A stretch of 64,000 nt of DNA, taken from positions 62,001 through 126,000 of IMG/VR virus record IMGVR_UViG_3300020055_000005. The stretch is one strand, 5' to 3'. Origin of the DNA: a virus. Position 1 is the first letter of the stretch. Each line of letters opens with the position of its first letter. The notes beneath the pieces are model-generated. The model ran no database searches. It saw only the letters and a list, made by a program, of their open reading frames with translations, and had not been told where the DNA came from. This document shows, one piece after another, positions 49,589-58,892 of this stretch. Position numbers and translations under genes: made by a program.

Positions 49589-50170
49589 TTAAATTTTGTT
49601 TGCGACCTTCAAAATTGCGTTGAAAGTCTTTTTGAAAGAATTTTTATCTTTCTGTAATAACTGTATATATTTAGTACGAATGGGAGCCTTAACCTTCATT
49701 AATGTGTCATAAACTTTGACTGCATCATCTCTTTTGACCTTGTTTTTCTTATTGTCATTTGTAGAGATTTCACCATCTTTTGTAAGGTCTTTAAAGTTAC
49801 CCAATTGTACCATTACGTTTTTGTCTGCCCATGCTTGTGACCCACTTGCGTTGTCATCTAGTGCTTGGATAGCTCTTTGGACGACATCGTCATCCTGTGC
49901 TTCGGAGTATTTACCCCCTGCCATATTTGCGATTTTGTCTAGTCTCTTTCTAAGGTCTGCTTCGTTCTTAGATTGTGAAACTGCACGTGCAACTTTCTTG
50001 TTACCTGCATCAGACATCATTCCAAAATCACCGATCTTCTCCATGATCTTGTTGACTTTCTTCGCTTCTACTTTTGCATAACCTAACTTCTTCAATTTCT
50101 CTTTGAAGAGTTTAGTCCTTGCATCTGTGGTAAGTACTTTCTCTAATTGTTTTTCAACACTCTCAGACAT
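49589..50170 (-). CDS. Lys-rich virion-type protein (193 aa)
   Basis: Highly charged and helical, Lys-rich; AKVEAKKVNKIMEKIGDFG and KAPIRTKYIQLLQKDKNSFKKTFN. Coupled by 1-base overlap to the upstream gene. Could be a DNA- or core-associated head protein. No family. Confidence 0.65.
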   Translation of the reverse strand: MSESVEKQLEKVLTTDARTKLFKEKLKKLGYAKVEAKKVNKIMEKIGDFGMMSDAGNKKVARAVSQSKNEADLRKRLDKIANMAGGKYSEAQDDDVVQRAIQALDDNASGSQAWADKNVMVQLGNFKDLTKDGEISTNDNKKNKVKRDDAVKVYDTLMKVKAPIRTKYIQLLQKDKNSFKKTFNAILKVANKI

Positions 50171-51420
50171 TACCTACTTACCTTGTATTTTGTTAACACT
50201 GTTGCCATATCACCCCATGCAAGTGTAGCGTCTTTACCACCACGACTATAGAATGTAAACTTAGTCTTGTTTCTAGGGTCATCCTTTGCAACCATGTTGA
50301 TTTTATCAACATTGTATTTGTTACTGCGAGTAATACTCTTTACGAGTAAATCCATTTTGTGTCCCTTCTTCATTGAAGAATCGAACTCTACTGAAACGGT
50401 ATTACCCTTTTTAATCTTTTCGAATTCCTTTCTAGGGACTGCAATCTCTTGTAAGTCCTGTTCAGGTAATTCCTGTTTAGGTGCATACTTTTGTCCTTGT
50501 TCCCACATCTTTCTGTATGAGTCCATGACTGATTCGTTTTTAGGTTTTTCACCTTTCTCTTTCTTTGCAATTGCTATAGCAGCCTGTTGTGCAGGTGATA
50601 CTGCTTCTTCGACTTCTTCAAACTGAATACCTAATCTCTTTTCGTGTTTCTTCATTAGGTCTTTGACAGTCATGTTTTTGTTTTTTGGATATGCAAAATC
50701 ATCAGCAAGTTCATCATCTGATAGATATTTTAAATCTAACTGTTTGAAAAACTTTTTACCCTCAGGTGAACCTACTTTAGTGCTTGGTTTTATACTCTTG
50801 ACAAGTTTTCGCATTCCTGCAATTGCTTTCTTTTGAACTGAAGGATTGTCATCAAAGATACCAATTGCCATTGTTCCTTCTTCTAGTTCTTCTCTTTTCA
50901 TAGATTTCTCTATGGTCTGTTTAGTTTGAAGTTTACCAATCATTGACAAGATTGTATCTCTTGCTTTAAGAACCTGTTCGTAATCGTAATTGTGTTTTGT
51001 GTTTTTGAGTTCTTTGTCACCCATGTTTGCAATCTTCTGATAAGACACTAAGACCTTTTGCATGTCTTTAGAGACTTTTCTCATTGCATTGATTTCTTTA
51101 TCAGTGACTTCATCAAGTTGTGTTTCTTCTACTTGATTTCTTAGGGATACTGATTTACCCTTTAACAGTGATTGTGCTTTCTTTCTGTCGTGGAACAAGA
51201 AACTGTATGTCTTACCTTTGTCATCTTTTACTTGATAACCTTTTGAAGACATCTTAGTAATCTTTCCGAATCTTTTGTCACCGTTTTTTGGTTCATAGAA
51301 GTCTAACTCTAGACCAACTCTTGCAGAGTTTTTAGTTTCTGTACCCATTCCTTTACGGGCAAGAGTTCTATAGTTCTCTTCTAATCTAGCGGATTCTTTT
51401 AAGGATTGAAAGAGGTTCAT
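50170..51420 (-). CDS. Large basic virion-type protein (416 aa)
   Basis: Starts MNLFQSLKESARLEENYRTLARKGMGTETKNSARVGLELDFYEPKNGD; Lys-rich, mostly helical, with two Glu/Lys segments containing EVEEAVSPAQQAAIAIAKKEKGEKPKNESVMDSYRKMWEQGQ. No enzyme motif. The late operon context suggests an internal head or core protein. Confidence 0.65.
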   Translation of the reverse strand: MNLFQSLKESARLEENYRTLARKGMGTETKNSARVGLELDFYEPKNGDKRFGKITKMSSKGYQVKDDKGKTYSFLFHDRKKAQSLLKGKSVSLRNQVEETQLDEVTDKEINAMRKVSKDMQKVLVSYQKIANMGDKELKNTKHNYDYEQVLKARDTILSMIGKLQTKQTIEKSMKREELEEGTMAIGIFDDNPSVQKKAIAGMRKLVKSIKPSTKVGSPEGKKFFKQLDLKYLSDDELADDFAYPKNKNMTVKDLMKKHEKRLGIQFEEVEEAVSPAQQAAIAIAKKEKGEKPKNESVMDSYRKMWEQGQKYAPKQELPEQDLQEIAVPRKEFEKIKKGNTVSVEFDSSMKKGHKMDLLVKSITRSNKYNVDKINMVAKDDPRNKTKFTFYSRGGKDATLAWGDMATVLTKYKVSR

Positions 51421-51776
51421 TACTTATCCTCTGATTCTTTCTCGTCTTCGTCCTCTTTCTCGTCTTCATCGTGATGAGCTTCAGACATTTCTTTGACCAT
51501 CTCTTCTACTTCTTGCACTTGGTATTTTTTACCTGCACATGTGAATTCTTTATCCCCATTGTCTTTTGCGGCCTGAAGTGCTTTAGTAAATGCATTACCT
51601 TCGTCCTTCATTGCCTTCTTGATTGCATCACGTCTTTTTCCTAGATATTCGTCTGAAGAATCTACGTCTCCATCATTATCTACGTCTGCATCTCTTTTAC
51701 CAACAGGGTCTAATTTTTTACCCTCTAAGATTGCACGTGCATCTTGAAGTAGTGACTTAGTTAGTTCGTCGATCAT
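51420..51776 (-). CDS. EF-hand-like late protein (118 aa)
   Basis: DADVDNDGDVDSSDEYLGKRR is a DxDxDG calcium-binding loop as in EF-hand/dockerin repeats; a single copy is visible. Very acidic C-terminus (EDEKEDEDEKESEDK). Calcium binding is inferred. Confidence 0.68.
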   Translation of the reverse strand: MIDELTKSLLQDARAILEGKKLDPVGKRDADVDNDGDVDSSDEYLGKRRDAIKKAMKDEGNAFTKALQAAKDNGDKEFTCAGKKYQVQEVEEMVKEMSEAHHDEDEKEDEDEKESEDK

Positions 51777-52294
51777 TGTTTTAACTCCCCTTTCTCAAAG
51801 TAATTGAATAACTGTTCTTTACCAGTTTCGTTCAGTTGGAGTTGCTTAGCAAGACGACCCAACATATTTTTTTCTGTGAGTTTTTCTACAGTCTTCTCTA
51901 CTGAAAGTTTTTCTTCTTGGACTTCTACTTCTTCCATAGAAGGTAGTTCACCCATTTTAGCGGCCATTCTTTTAAATCCTTTAGGATTTTGTTTCTGCAT
52001 TGATTGGAGAACTTTTAGACTTGTCATATTCATAAGATTTGCAATACCATCAATTTCTTTCTTATCTTTAGTTTTAAAGAGTTTACTGATTGCATCACCA
52101 GTTCCTACAATTTTCTCATCTAATTCTAAATTGTCTTCAACAATCTCGTCTTCTCCAAAGAATGTTGCAAGTTCCTCATCGATTTGATCACTAAGAATCT
52201 CGTCTGCGCTCTTCTCCACTGAACCTTCTTTCAGTTGTACGTGGTTACGAACTTGCTCAAGTTTTTCTTTCCAGTTTTCTGACTTATAACTCAT
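51773..52294 (-). CDS. Virion-type hypothetical protein (173 aa)
   Basis: Starts MSYKSENWKEKLEQVRNHVQLKEGSVEKSADEIL; acidic, helical. ATGA-coupled to the EF-hand-like gene. Opens a late operon; the TATAAATA box lies eight bases before ATG. No family. Confidence 0.65.
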   Translation of the reverse strand: MSYKSENWKEKLEQVRNHVQLKEGSVEKSADEILSDQIDEELATFFGEDEIVEDNLELDEKIVGTGDAISKLFKTKDKKEIDGIANLMNMTSLKVLQSMQKQNPKGFKRMAAKMGELPSMEEVEVQEEKLSVEKTVEKLTEKNMLGRLAKQLQLNETGKEQLFNYFEKGELKQ

Positions 52295-52302
52295 AGTAGT
52301 AT

Positions 52303-52310
52303 TATTTATA
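52303..52310 (-). promoter_or_regulatory. T4-type late promoter TATAAATA
   Basis: Exact TATAAATA followed by ATACTACT and ATG 52294. Drives the operon ending at the terminator 48541-48562. Confidence 0.7.
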
Positions 52311-52590
52311 TATTCTCTATTCTTATTACGAGGTTTCCCTCACCTTTTATCAACCTATGGTACTGCATCTTGGGAATGTAGTACTCTTTACCCATCTCTA
52401 AATCGATGGGTAATGCATCATCGTGTTGTATCTTCCATTCTGACCCACTTAACACGTGGACTTTCCTAGACGTAGTGTCACGATGCCACACCAAATCATC
52501 TAGTTCAACAGACTCGTCGAATGTACGCAAGACATATCTACGTCCTGTACCCTGTTGTTCTTGGATTTCTTCTTTGTAGGGGTTAGTCAT
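52306..52590 (-). CDS. Small cupin-like hypothetical protein (94 aa)
   Basis: Beta-rich; C-terminal LEMGKEYYIPKMQYHRLIKGEGNLVIRI has the alternating pattern of a cupin barrel, but only one metal-type His is seen. Overlaps the upstream gene by 8 bases. Confidence 0.6.
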   Translation of the reverse strand: MTNPYKEEIQEQQGTGRRYVLRTFDESVELDDLVWHRDTTSRKVHVLSGSEWKIQHDDALPIDLEMGKEYYIPKMQYHRLIKGEGNLVIRIENI

Positions 52591-52846
52591 CTATTTCAGG
52601 ATAAAAGTTATCTGTTTTTTGATTATATCCGTAATATCCCACTGCGTTTGGATTGGGAACTGCATCGAAAATTCCATCGACATAGTTCTCTGCACATGAT
52701 TCTGCATAACTTTCAGAATGATCATGAACTTCTCTGATCTCTTGGATTTCTCCTTTCAGAAATAGATCAACTTCAAATCCTTTCTCAGTGTATCTTACGA
52801 CAGCCTTTCTATCGTCTCTCCAATATTCATGTATCACTTGACTCAT
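52583..52846 (-). CDS. Hypothetical protein (87 aa)
   Basis: MSQVIHEYWRDDRKAVVRYTEKGFEVDLFLKGEIQE with HDHSESYAESCAENYVDGIFD; small alpha/beta protein, no family recognised. Conserved-looking in marine phage neighbourhoods. Confidence 0.65.
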   Translation of the reverse strand: MSQVIHEYWRDDRKAVVRYTEKGFEVDLFLKGEIQEIREVHDHSESYAESCAENYVDGIFDAVPNPNAVGYYGYNQKTDNFYPEIDD

Positions 52847-52873
52847 ATTAACTCCGTTTCTAATATATATGGT

Positions 52874-53413
52874 TTACCAAAAAAAGTTTCCACCACCACT
52901 CAAACCTAACTGTTTTGCATAGTATGGAAGTCTACATGCCCAATAGGATGCTGTTGTTTTGTCGTTTGCAGTTGAACATTGATGACGAGCTGCAAATGAT
53001 TTACGTGCCTTTGGGTCATCTATCTTAACTTTTAATCCTGTAGTGTCACCCCATGACACTTTCTTGATGTTTTTTGTTTTGGGGTCTCTGACATAAACAT
53101 AGTATTTCTTAGAACCACCTTTCTTAGGTTTGTTTAATTCAGGTTCTTCCTCTTCTACTATGTTCATCATAGGACAGTCTAGGGGTACCAACTCACCCTC
53201 ATAGACTTCGTAATCACCTAGATCAGTTTCTAGGATGTGTTTGTCGACTTCTGTAAGTCTGTATTTTTGTTCATGAACAAGTCTTTTCACTTCCTTTATA
53301 GTTTCAAAATACATCAATGACCCCAGTCTAAATGGGTTGTCAATGAAGTTAGTTTTAGATTCCTGAAGGTCATTGATGACTTGATCAAGAGCTTGTTCTT
53401 TTAGTGTTTTCAT
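52874..53413 (-). CDS. DUF5872-like phage protein (179 aa)
   Basis: C-terminal half KKYYVYVRDPKTKNIKKVSWGDTTGLKVKIDDPKARKSFAARHQCSTANDKTTASYWACRL matches the DUF5872-type domain with conserved C, C and W. N-terminal 90 residues variable. One-base overlap with the next gene; late virion cluster. Confidence 0.78.
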   Translation of the reverse strand: MKTLKEQALDQVINDLQESKTNFIDNPFRLGSLMYFETIKEVKRLVHEQKYRLTEVDKHILETDLGDYEVYEGELVPLDCPMMNIVEEEEPELNKPKKGGSKKYYVYVRDPKTKNIKKVSWGDTTGLKVKIDDPKARKSFAARHQCSTANDKTTASYWACRLPYYAKQLGLSGGGNFFW

Positions 53414-54045
53414 TATGCTAAATCTTGGTCGTGGTTTAGATTACCTTTTTTCTTTTTGACAATAAATGCGTTGACCCTTGCATGTCCCCACTGCTGTGGT
53501 GTAGTGCCTGGTCTATGACCACCTTTCCAAGCTGCGACACCTCTATCATACACTTTCTTTAGTGTTGCAACTGAGATACCACTTTTCTTTGACTTGTCTG
53601 CAAATGAATCTTCTTCAAGTGTCTCTTCGTTTGCAAGTCTGAGTGCATGTTGAACTTTTGGATGATCTCCAAGACCTTTCTTCATCTTTTCAATCTTCTT
53701 ATATGCACCAGTCATGTTACCACTCATTTTCTTTGCGATGTCTTGTGCCTTTTTGATAAGATTAGAGGGGAATGATGCCTCCAAAAGTTCTTCATCAATA
53801 AGACCTTCGATATCATCTAAGTCTTCTTTGATCTCTGTGACTTGGAATTCTTCGTTATAAGGGAAACCTTTGAGAGGATTTTGGAACACTTGACTGAAGT
53901 GTTTCTTTTTATTATTCTTCAGTTCTTTTTGTGCCTCTTCGATATACTCTTCAATAGTTTGCCCAGGCGTATCGTCTTGATATGCATTTCTTATTTCGTC
54001 TGTACCCACTTCGTGTACACCGTTGTCTGTTTTATTACCTGACAT
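53413..54045 (-). CDS. DUF5824-like phage protein (210 aa)
   Basis: Start ATG 54045 overlaps the preceding stop (TAATG), with GGAG upstream. C-terminal SGISVATLKKVYDRGVAAWKGGHRPGTTPQQWGHARVNAFI is a DUF5824-type domain; related domains occur next to DUF5872-type ones in many phages, as here. Acidic N-terminal part. Confidence 0.78.
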   Translation of the reverse strand: MSGNKTDNGVHEVGTDEIRNAYQDDTPGQTIEEYIEEAQKELKNNKKKHFSQVFQNPLKGFPYNEEFQVTEIKEDLDDIEGLIDEELLEASFPSNLIKKAQDIAKKMSGNMTGAYKKIEKMKKGLGDHPKVQHALRLANEETLEEDSFADKSKKSGISVATLKKVYDRGVAAWKGGHRPGTTPQQWGHARVNAFIVKKKKGNLNHDQDLA

Positions 54046-54452
54046 TATAATTCTCCTACTCTTGATTGAAAGTCTTCCCATGAAGTTGACTCTGCAACTA
54101 TAGACTTTAAATGTGATTCTAAGATGACTGGTTCTCCGTTGTATGATAAAACATTATTCTCTGTTGAGATAGAACCTGATGCAGTGTGAATGGTAGTATC
54201 TGACAAATACATGTCTCGAAATTTATATTCAGCACTACCTAAGTCATATGCATCGTTTGTATCAGGTATCAAATGACCTGTTACTGTTCCTGATAATGTT
54301 ACAGGTAGACCATTTCCACCTGCAGTAGTACCATCAGACACTTTAAGTGTACCTGTTGAAGGGTCATAGAATATTTCACCTTCTTTGGGGTTAAAAGTTG
54401 CAGGGTCTGTTCCACCTAGTTTTTCTGCGACTATTTTATACGTTGTTGCCAT
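54045..54452 (-). CDS. Tail-fibre-like repeat protein (135 aa)
   Basis: GEIFYDPSTGTLKVSDGTTAGGNG and LIPDTNDAYDLGSAEYKFRDMYLSDTTI are typical phage fibre repeats. Short, so perhaps a head fibre or decoration. GTAAATA lies just before the ATG. Confidence 0.75.
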   Translation of the reverse strand: MATTYKIVAEKLGGTDPATFNPKEGEIFYDPSTGTLKVSDGTTAGGNGLPVTLSGTVTGHLIPDTNDAYDLGSAEYKFRDMYLSDTTIHTASGSISTENNVLSYNGEPVILESHLKSIVAESTSWEDFQSRVGEL

Positions 54453-54454
54453 CT

Positions 54455-55375
54455 TTATTTACCGTCCTTCTTATCCAAATATGCTGCAATCGCCATTTGT
54501 CTTATTTTTTTATCAGACTTTCCCTTAAATTGTGGTGCATCTGATTTCCTAAAATCTTTTACGTAGTCTCCTGCATCTGCATCAGGCCCTAATTCCATCT
54601 TCAAAAAGAGTTTACCTTTCTGTTGCATCTTACTTGATGCTTTTGCACCAATCATTGAACCCAAACGATTCAACATTGCAAGACCCTTTTCGTTATTCTT
54701 TCTATAGAGACTACCGAATTGTTTCTTAAATTCACTAACCATTGCATTTAGAATTGCATCTACATCTGCAACTAGTTTACCTTCCTGTACTTCTTCACTC
54801 ATAACCAGTGTAGATAATTGGTTAACTACTGTCGTTAACATTGGTGAAGGTATTGTGGATAAAACTCTAAGTTGGTCTTTTGTTAGACCTTTAATCTTTT
54901 TTAATTTTTTGAGAACTTTTTCATTTGCCTCTAACTGCACTTCTTTTCTTTGTTTTTCTCTTTCCTTCTCTGCATCTACACTTGCCTTTGCAGTGTCACT
55001 TTGTCTGTCTTGTCTACTCTTGAGTGCTTCAAGTTCTCTTTCGTGTCTTGCTTTGAGTTTTTCCATGTCATCTGCATGTTTCGCTTTTAAATCAGACACT
55101 GCATCTTCACCAAACATCTTCTTATATTGTTTAGTGTATTGTGATGGTTTAGTCTTTGCAGTCTTATCGCCTGGCGCAGGTTTGTACGCAGATGCATCAT
55201 CGTCATCTTTTTTACTATTCTTTGCAAAATGAGCTGCACGATCATCTTTAGTTGACTTTGACATTTCGTCACCGTCAGCATCTTTTGCATAGTATCTTTT
55301 AGGTTGAGAACCTTCTTTGTCCTCAATGTCTTTGTCCTGTGCAGTCTTAATCTTTTCTCTTAATTGATTTAACAT
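54455..55375 (-). CDS. Virion-type coiled-coil protein (306 aa)
   Basis: Residues 30-110: RAAHFAKNSKKDDDDASAYKPAPGDKTAKTKPSQYTKQYKKMFGE, a conserved block in marine phage structural proteins. Residues 110-160 are coiled coil (Lys/Glu), and the C-terminal half has LRVLSTIPSPMLTTVVNQLSTLV. No enzyme motif. Confidence 0.7.
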   Translation of the reverse strand: MLNQLREKIKTAQDKDIEDKEGSQPKRYYAKDADGDEMSKSTKDDRAAHFAKNSKKDDDDASAYKPAPGDKTAKTKPSQYTKQYKKMFGEDAVSDLKAKHADDMEKLKARHERELEALKSRQDRQSDTAKASVDAEKEREKQRKEVQLEANEKVLKKLKKIKGLTKDQLRVLSTIPSPMLTTVVNQLSTLVMSEEVQEGKLVADVDAILNAMVSEFKKQFGSLYRKNNEKGLAMLNRLGSMIGAKASSKMQQKGKLFLKMELGPDADAGDYVKDFRKSDAPQFKGKSDKKIRQMAIAAYLDKKDGK

Positions 55376-55381
55376 ACTAAC

Positions 55382-56683
55382 CTACTTCTTTTTTGCATCT
55401 AACTCTGCCTGTTTCCATTCAAGTGCTTTCTTGTTTGCAGGGAATGAACTTGACCATCCCATCATCTTACCATACAATGCATTAACCTTTTTCTTTAAAG
55501 CTGCATGATCATCATCATTTACAATCTCTATAAAGTTTTTACCAAATAACTTTTTAAACCCATTAACGTTCTTTTGTGATGCATTCCAATCTTTCTCTAC
55601 AACTTCCTTTGGAAGTTTTCTTGCACGTTCATCATTTCTTGCCTGTGCAAACTCTAATGAAGTGTTAACGAATACCATTTTGTATTCGTAACCTGCATTG
55701 TCTAATAACTTCTTATAGTTTTTAATCTTGGATGCCTTTGCACCTGTAGTGTCAAATATCATTCCGAGTCTACCTCTGATATACGCACTCATGTTTTTTG
55801 CAGTAATCTCTTTTGCACGTGCTCTGATTGGGTCTCTAAGTTCTGCATCCATGTTTCTCAAGTCAAGACCAAGTCCTGCCTTTTTCAGACCAGTCTCAAA
55901 TGCCTTGTCAGTGTTTACAATCTTCAATCCTAATGCAGTCAATCCTAGTTCACTAACAACTGTTGATTTACCTGAACCAGGCCCACCCATCAAGAACACT
56001 GCCTTGAAGATGCCTGGGTCATACACACCCTCTTGTATTAAGTCTTCTACCATGTATTTTGGTGCAGAGTATAAGTCTTCTGTTAGACCCATTCCCTTAC
56101 GTATTGCTTTATATAATTTCTGTGCATGACGTTTACCAGTAGAAGGAACCCCATCTTTGAATGAGTCGAAGTCACCCTTCTCTGCGAATGCTCTCATTTT
56201 AGATGCACTCATTCCTGATACATCGTCGGCGTCAGGGTCACGATCACCTGCAGATATAACTTGAATCTCATCAAATTTATAGAAACCGTGACGACCTTTC
56301 ACCGAATTATACTTGTTAATGATAGTGTCAAACTCTCTAATTCTATCTGAACCTACGACCATTCTAATCTTAGTGTAACCTTTATCGTGTAAGAATGTTA
56401 GGATTTGAAAAATCTGTTTTACATCTGCATCGACAACATTTACCTTCTTACCAAAGAATGCACGTAAAAATTTAATTTTATCTTTGTGCGATAAAGGATT
56501 CTTAATCTTATCGTTTGAATGTGATGAAAACAATAATGCATCACCATATCCTTTTGCAACTTTGTTTAACTTATCAACTAATTTTTCGTGACCGTTTGTA
56601 GGAGGATTAAATCGACCAAAGGTGAACACTGCACCTTTTCCTTTTGCCTCTGATAACCACGATGTAAATGTTTTATTTGGCAT
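55382..56683 (-). CDS. Bifunctional nucleotidyltransferase-kinase fusion (433 aa)
   Basis: Residues 15-170: FTFGRFNPPTNGHEKLVDKL with HxGH-type motif and VSGMSASKMRAFAEKGDF (ISxTxxR-type), a cytidylyl/adenylyltransferase. Residues 225-400: AVFLMGGPGSGKSTVVSEL (Walker A) and a kinase fold with DTTGAKASKIKNYKKLLDNAGYE, similar to AAA-type nucleotide or polynucleotide kinases. It sits in the late virion cluster beside a ligase-motif protein, so a nucleic acid end-processing role is possible. Confidence 0.85.
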   Translation of the reverse strand: MPNKTFTSWLSEAKGKGAVFTFGRFNPPTNGHEKLVDKLNKVAKGYGDALLFSSHSNDKIKNPLSHKDKIKFLRAFFGKKVNVVDADVKQIFQILTFLHDKGYTKIRMVVGSDRIREFDTIINKYNSVKGRHGFYKFDEIQVISAGDRDPDADDVSGMSASKMRAFAEKGDFDSFKDGVPSTGKRHAQKLYKAIRKGMGLTEDLYSAPKYMVEDLIQEGVYDPGIFKAVFLMGGPGSGKSTVVSELGLTALGLKIVNTDKAFETGLKKAGLGLDLRNMDAELRDPIRARAKEITAKNMSAYIRGRLGMIFDTTGAKASKIKNYKKLLDNAGYEYKMVFVNTSLEFAQARNDERARKLPKEVVEKDWNASQKNVNGFKKLFGKNFIEIVNDDDHAALKKKVNALYGKMMGWSSSFPANKKALEWKQAELDAKKK

Positions 56684-57041
56684 TTTTCTTAGTCTTCTCC
56701 TGTTCCTTCTTTCTAATCATTGGTAAGAGTTTCTTTGCAAGTTTCTTAATTGCACCTTTTTTCTTGTCTAATTTTTTCTCTAATGCAGCCTTTCCACTCA
56801 TACCCAAATCATTCTTATCTTTATCTTGTAAGAGTTTCTTTGCGACCATTCCACGTGCCTGTTTCTCTGCACGTTTCATAAGTTTCTTAGGGTCAAGAAC
56901 CTTTTTCTTCATCGCCTTTTTACGTTTTGCGAGAATCTTATGTTTGTTCTTTTGGAATGCTTTCTTTTTCTTCAGACGAGTTGCCATTGAGTCTGCTTCT
57001 TGCATCTCATCTAAGTAATTTTTGAAACTTTTTAATTCCAT
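56673..57041 (-). CDS. Highly basic late protein (122 aa)
   Basis: Start ATG 57041, five bases after GATAAATA. Product MELKSFKNYLDEMQEADSMATRLKKKKAFQ..., more than a third Lys/Arg, helical; probably a nucleic acid-binding head protein. The opening M..FKNYL.E resembles other late proteins here. Confidence 0.7.
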   Translation of the reverse strand: MELKSFKNYLDEMQEADSMATRLKKKKAFQKNKHKILAKRKKAMKKKVLDPKKLMKRAEKQARGMVAKKLLQDKDKNDLGMSGKAALEKKLDKKKGAIKKLAKKLLPMIRKKEQEKTKKNAK

Positions 57042-57045
57042 TATA

Positions 57046-58254
57046 CTATTTATCCCAATTTTTAGCAGCATTAAAATTATTCTGACTGAATTCCATTCGG
57101 TCTACTAACTTAACTGCCTTACCTTCATGGTCAATTGCAACATATCCTTCAGGATTAACTGCTTTGAATCCTGTTGAGGTCTTAACAAATGTACCTATAC
57201 TTTTAACTTTATTCAAACCATCTACGATTAATTGTTTTGCAACAACCATCAATTCTTGAAACTTGGTTAGTGCTTCGATCATTTTCTTTAATGCACGTAA
57301 CTCATTGTAGAGTTGTTCACCAATCTCTCTCTTAATTGCCTTAGTCTTTTCTTGTTTTACTTTACCAACTACCTTCACTCTCCAATAATTTTCGAAGTGT
57401 TTTAAATAACCGTTGTAGTTTGGTTTGAATTTACCTTGACGTATCTGTGCGTTACAATAGGTTTTATAGGTTGCACCTGGCCCCTTCTTTTCTATTGTTT
57501 GTTGTATTTCTTTGAACTTCTTTAAGTCCTTTCTTTTGATATTGTGGAATTGTTTACCCACTGCAGTCAAATAGTTTGATAGTTTAAGTGTCTCAGTTGC
57601 AGTAAGTGTCGCATTGCCTGATACATCTTTATAGGATGCATCATCCATCCATACGTCTTTAGATGCACCCAGTTTTGATATGTTTGCACCGAATGATGCA
57701 GATAAGTCCTCGATAGTTCCACCTGTATAGGTAGTGTGAAATACAATACCAAGTTTTGCATTAGCGATTTGTTTACCTAGTTCTGATTTTGTTTGAACAC
57801 GATACACTATAGTGTTAGGCCCAAACTGAATATAGGATTCGAAGTCGTCCTTGACCATCTGTTTGTCTTCGTCAGTGAACATTAGATCACCCTGAAGTAT
57901 CTCGTTACCCCATGACAGTCCTGAAAGATACTTAAAACATGTAAGGAACTTCTTTTCTAAGTCTCCTGATATCTCAGATGCATCTTTGATTTCTTGTTCT
58001 GAAGTGTAAAATAAGGGGGTTTGATTGAATAATGATTTCTTTGCAACAAAGAAACGACCATCTTCAGGATGTTTCCCACAAAAGATTGCAGGAGCACCAT
58101 CCCATTTGACTGTCATATTGACACCCTTTTTGGTGTTTCCCTTCATCATGTCACGAAGACCACGAAGGAAGTTTATAGATGCACGCCCACCATCAATACC
58201 ATTGTTGATGATCTCGTCTTCTATGTGTTCTAAATGTAGATTCTTGACTGCCAT
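57046..58254 (-). CDS. DUF6267-type protein with nucleotidyltransferase (ligase-like) motifs
   Basis: 402 aa. VKWDGAPAIFCG (about residue 49) fits ligase motif I KxDG. ILQGDLMF (about 119) is motif III-like. EGYVAIDHEGKAVKLVDR (about 368-385) fits motif IV (EGYV, as in T4 RNA ligase 1) and motif V (K-x). About 250 residues separate III and IV, longer than usual. If active it would form an AMP-lysine adduct and join nucleic acid ends. Known mainly as an unassigned marine phage family; the ligase reading is inference. Confidence 0.65.
   Translation of the reverse strand: MAVKNLHLEHIEDEIINNGIDGGRASINFLRGLRDMMKGNTKKGVNMTVKWDGAPAIFCGKHPEDGRFFVAKKSLFNQTPLFYTSEQEIKDASEISGDLEKKFLTCFKYLSGLSWGNEILQGDLMFTDEDKQMVKDDFESYIQFGPNTIVYRVQTKSELGKQIANAKLGIVFHTTYTGGTIEDLSASFGANISKLGASKDVWMDDASYKDVSGNATLTATETLKLSNYLTAVGKQFHNIKRKDLKKFKEIQQTIEKKGPGATYKTYCNAQIRQGKFKPNYNGYLKHFENYWRVKVVGKVKQEKTKAIKREIGEQLYNELRALKKMIEALTKFQELMVVAKQLIVDGLNKVKSIGTFVKTSTGFKAVNPEGYVAIDHEGKAVKLVDRMEFSQNNFNAAKNWDK
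57047..57054 (-). promoter_or_regulatory. Late-type promoter GATAAATA
   Basis: GATAAATA, five bases (GTATA), ATG 57041; overlaps the end of the ligase-motif gene. Confidence 0.6.
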
Positions 58255-58290
58255 AATAGTAGTATATCACAATTTCCTGTGTAATACTAC

Positions 58291-58298
58291 TATTTATG
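58291..58298 (-). promoter_or_regulatory. Late-type promoter CATAAATA
   Basis: CATAAATA followed by GTAGTA; an 8-base inverted repeat AGTAGTAT/ATACTACT (58258-58291) lies between it and the ligase-motif gene's start codon. Confidence 0.55.
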
Positions 58299-58313
58299 GT
58301 TATTTATTTTTTG

Positions 58314-58682
58314 TTAAGCGCCAGCGTCAACTACACCAGTGTCAATATTGTTCTGAAGATTATCTCTATCAGAAATATATTCGTCTCTTTGTGTGGTCAT
58401 TGCAGTGATTTTTTCAGCAGTAACAGCAGACCAATCAGCACCTTGATTTGCATCATTCCATTCATTCCATGCATTAAAGTTTGCAAGTTCGTCTCCTGTT
58501 GACGATGATGATGCAGAAGGATTTGCAGTTCTCCATGCAGCCCAAAAACCATCACGACCATTTACTGTTGCAGTGTAACCTCTAACTGTGTACTCTTGAT
58601 TTGTACCACTCAACCAAGCGATAACTGTATTAGTGTCATCTATTCTTGTTTGCAGTGATGCTATTTCGTCTACCCATGCCAT
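58314..58682 (-). CDS. Virion-type hypothetical protein (122 aa)
   Basis: MAWVDEIASLQTRIDDTNTVIAWLSGTNQEYTVRGYTATVNGRDGFWAAWRTAN..., helical ends with a Ser-rich middle; the W..L.GTNQEYTV opening resembles small structural proteins next to fibres. GGAG ribosome site, late promoter upstream. Confidence 0.68.
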   Translation of the reverse strand: MAWVDEIASLQTRIDDTNTVIAWLSGTNQEYTVRGYTATVNGRDGFWAAWRTANPSASSSSTGDELANFNAWNEWNDANQGADWSAVTAEKITAMTTQRDEYISDRDNLQNNIDTGVVDAGA

Positions 58683-58715
58683 GGTTTATTCTCCGTGAAA
58701 GTGTTATAACACTAC

Positions 58716-58722
58716 TATTTAG
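58716..58722 (-). promoter_or_regulatory. Late-type promoter CTAAATA
   Basis: CTAAATA overlaps the stop codon of the 57-aa gene; GTGTTATAACAC, a perfect palindrome, follows in the leader of the 122-aa gene. Confidence 0.5.
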
Positions 58723-58892
58723 GATTTCTGCAGGTGCGATTGGGATAGTTTATCTTCGATTCGAACAATCTTATTGGATGTTTTGTTAATAAGAACCTTA
58801 TCTCCGTCCTTTTTCGCTTGACGAAGTGCCTTTTTTAACTCAATCTTCTGTTGCAGAAGACCAATAACGTCCTGTGATTTCAATGTTTTCAT
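58719..58892 (-). CDS. Small basic late protein (57 aa)
   Basis: ATG 58892, stop TAA 58719. Product MKTLKSQDVIGLLQQKIELKKALRQ..., Lys/Gln-rich, one amphipathic helix. TATAAATA 11 bases upstream. Opens the late transcript that runs to the virion genes. No family. Confidence 0.65.
   Translation of the reverse strand: MKTLKSQDVIGLLQQKIELKKALRQAKKDGDKVLINKTSNKIVRIEDKLSQSHLQKS

Noticed and set aside
58258-58291. 8-base inverted repeat as an RNA hairpin hiding a ribosome site
   Set aside because: The predicted late start point (about 58285) would remove part of the 5' arm, and the AGGA in the loop is about 30 bases from the ATG, too far to be its ribosome site.
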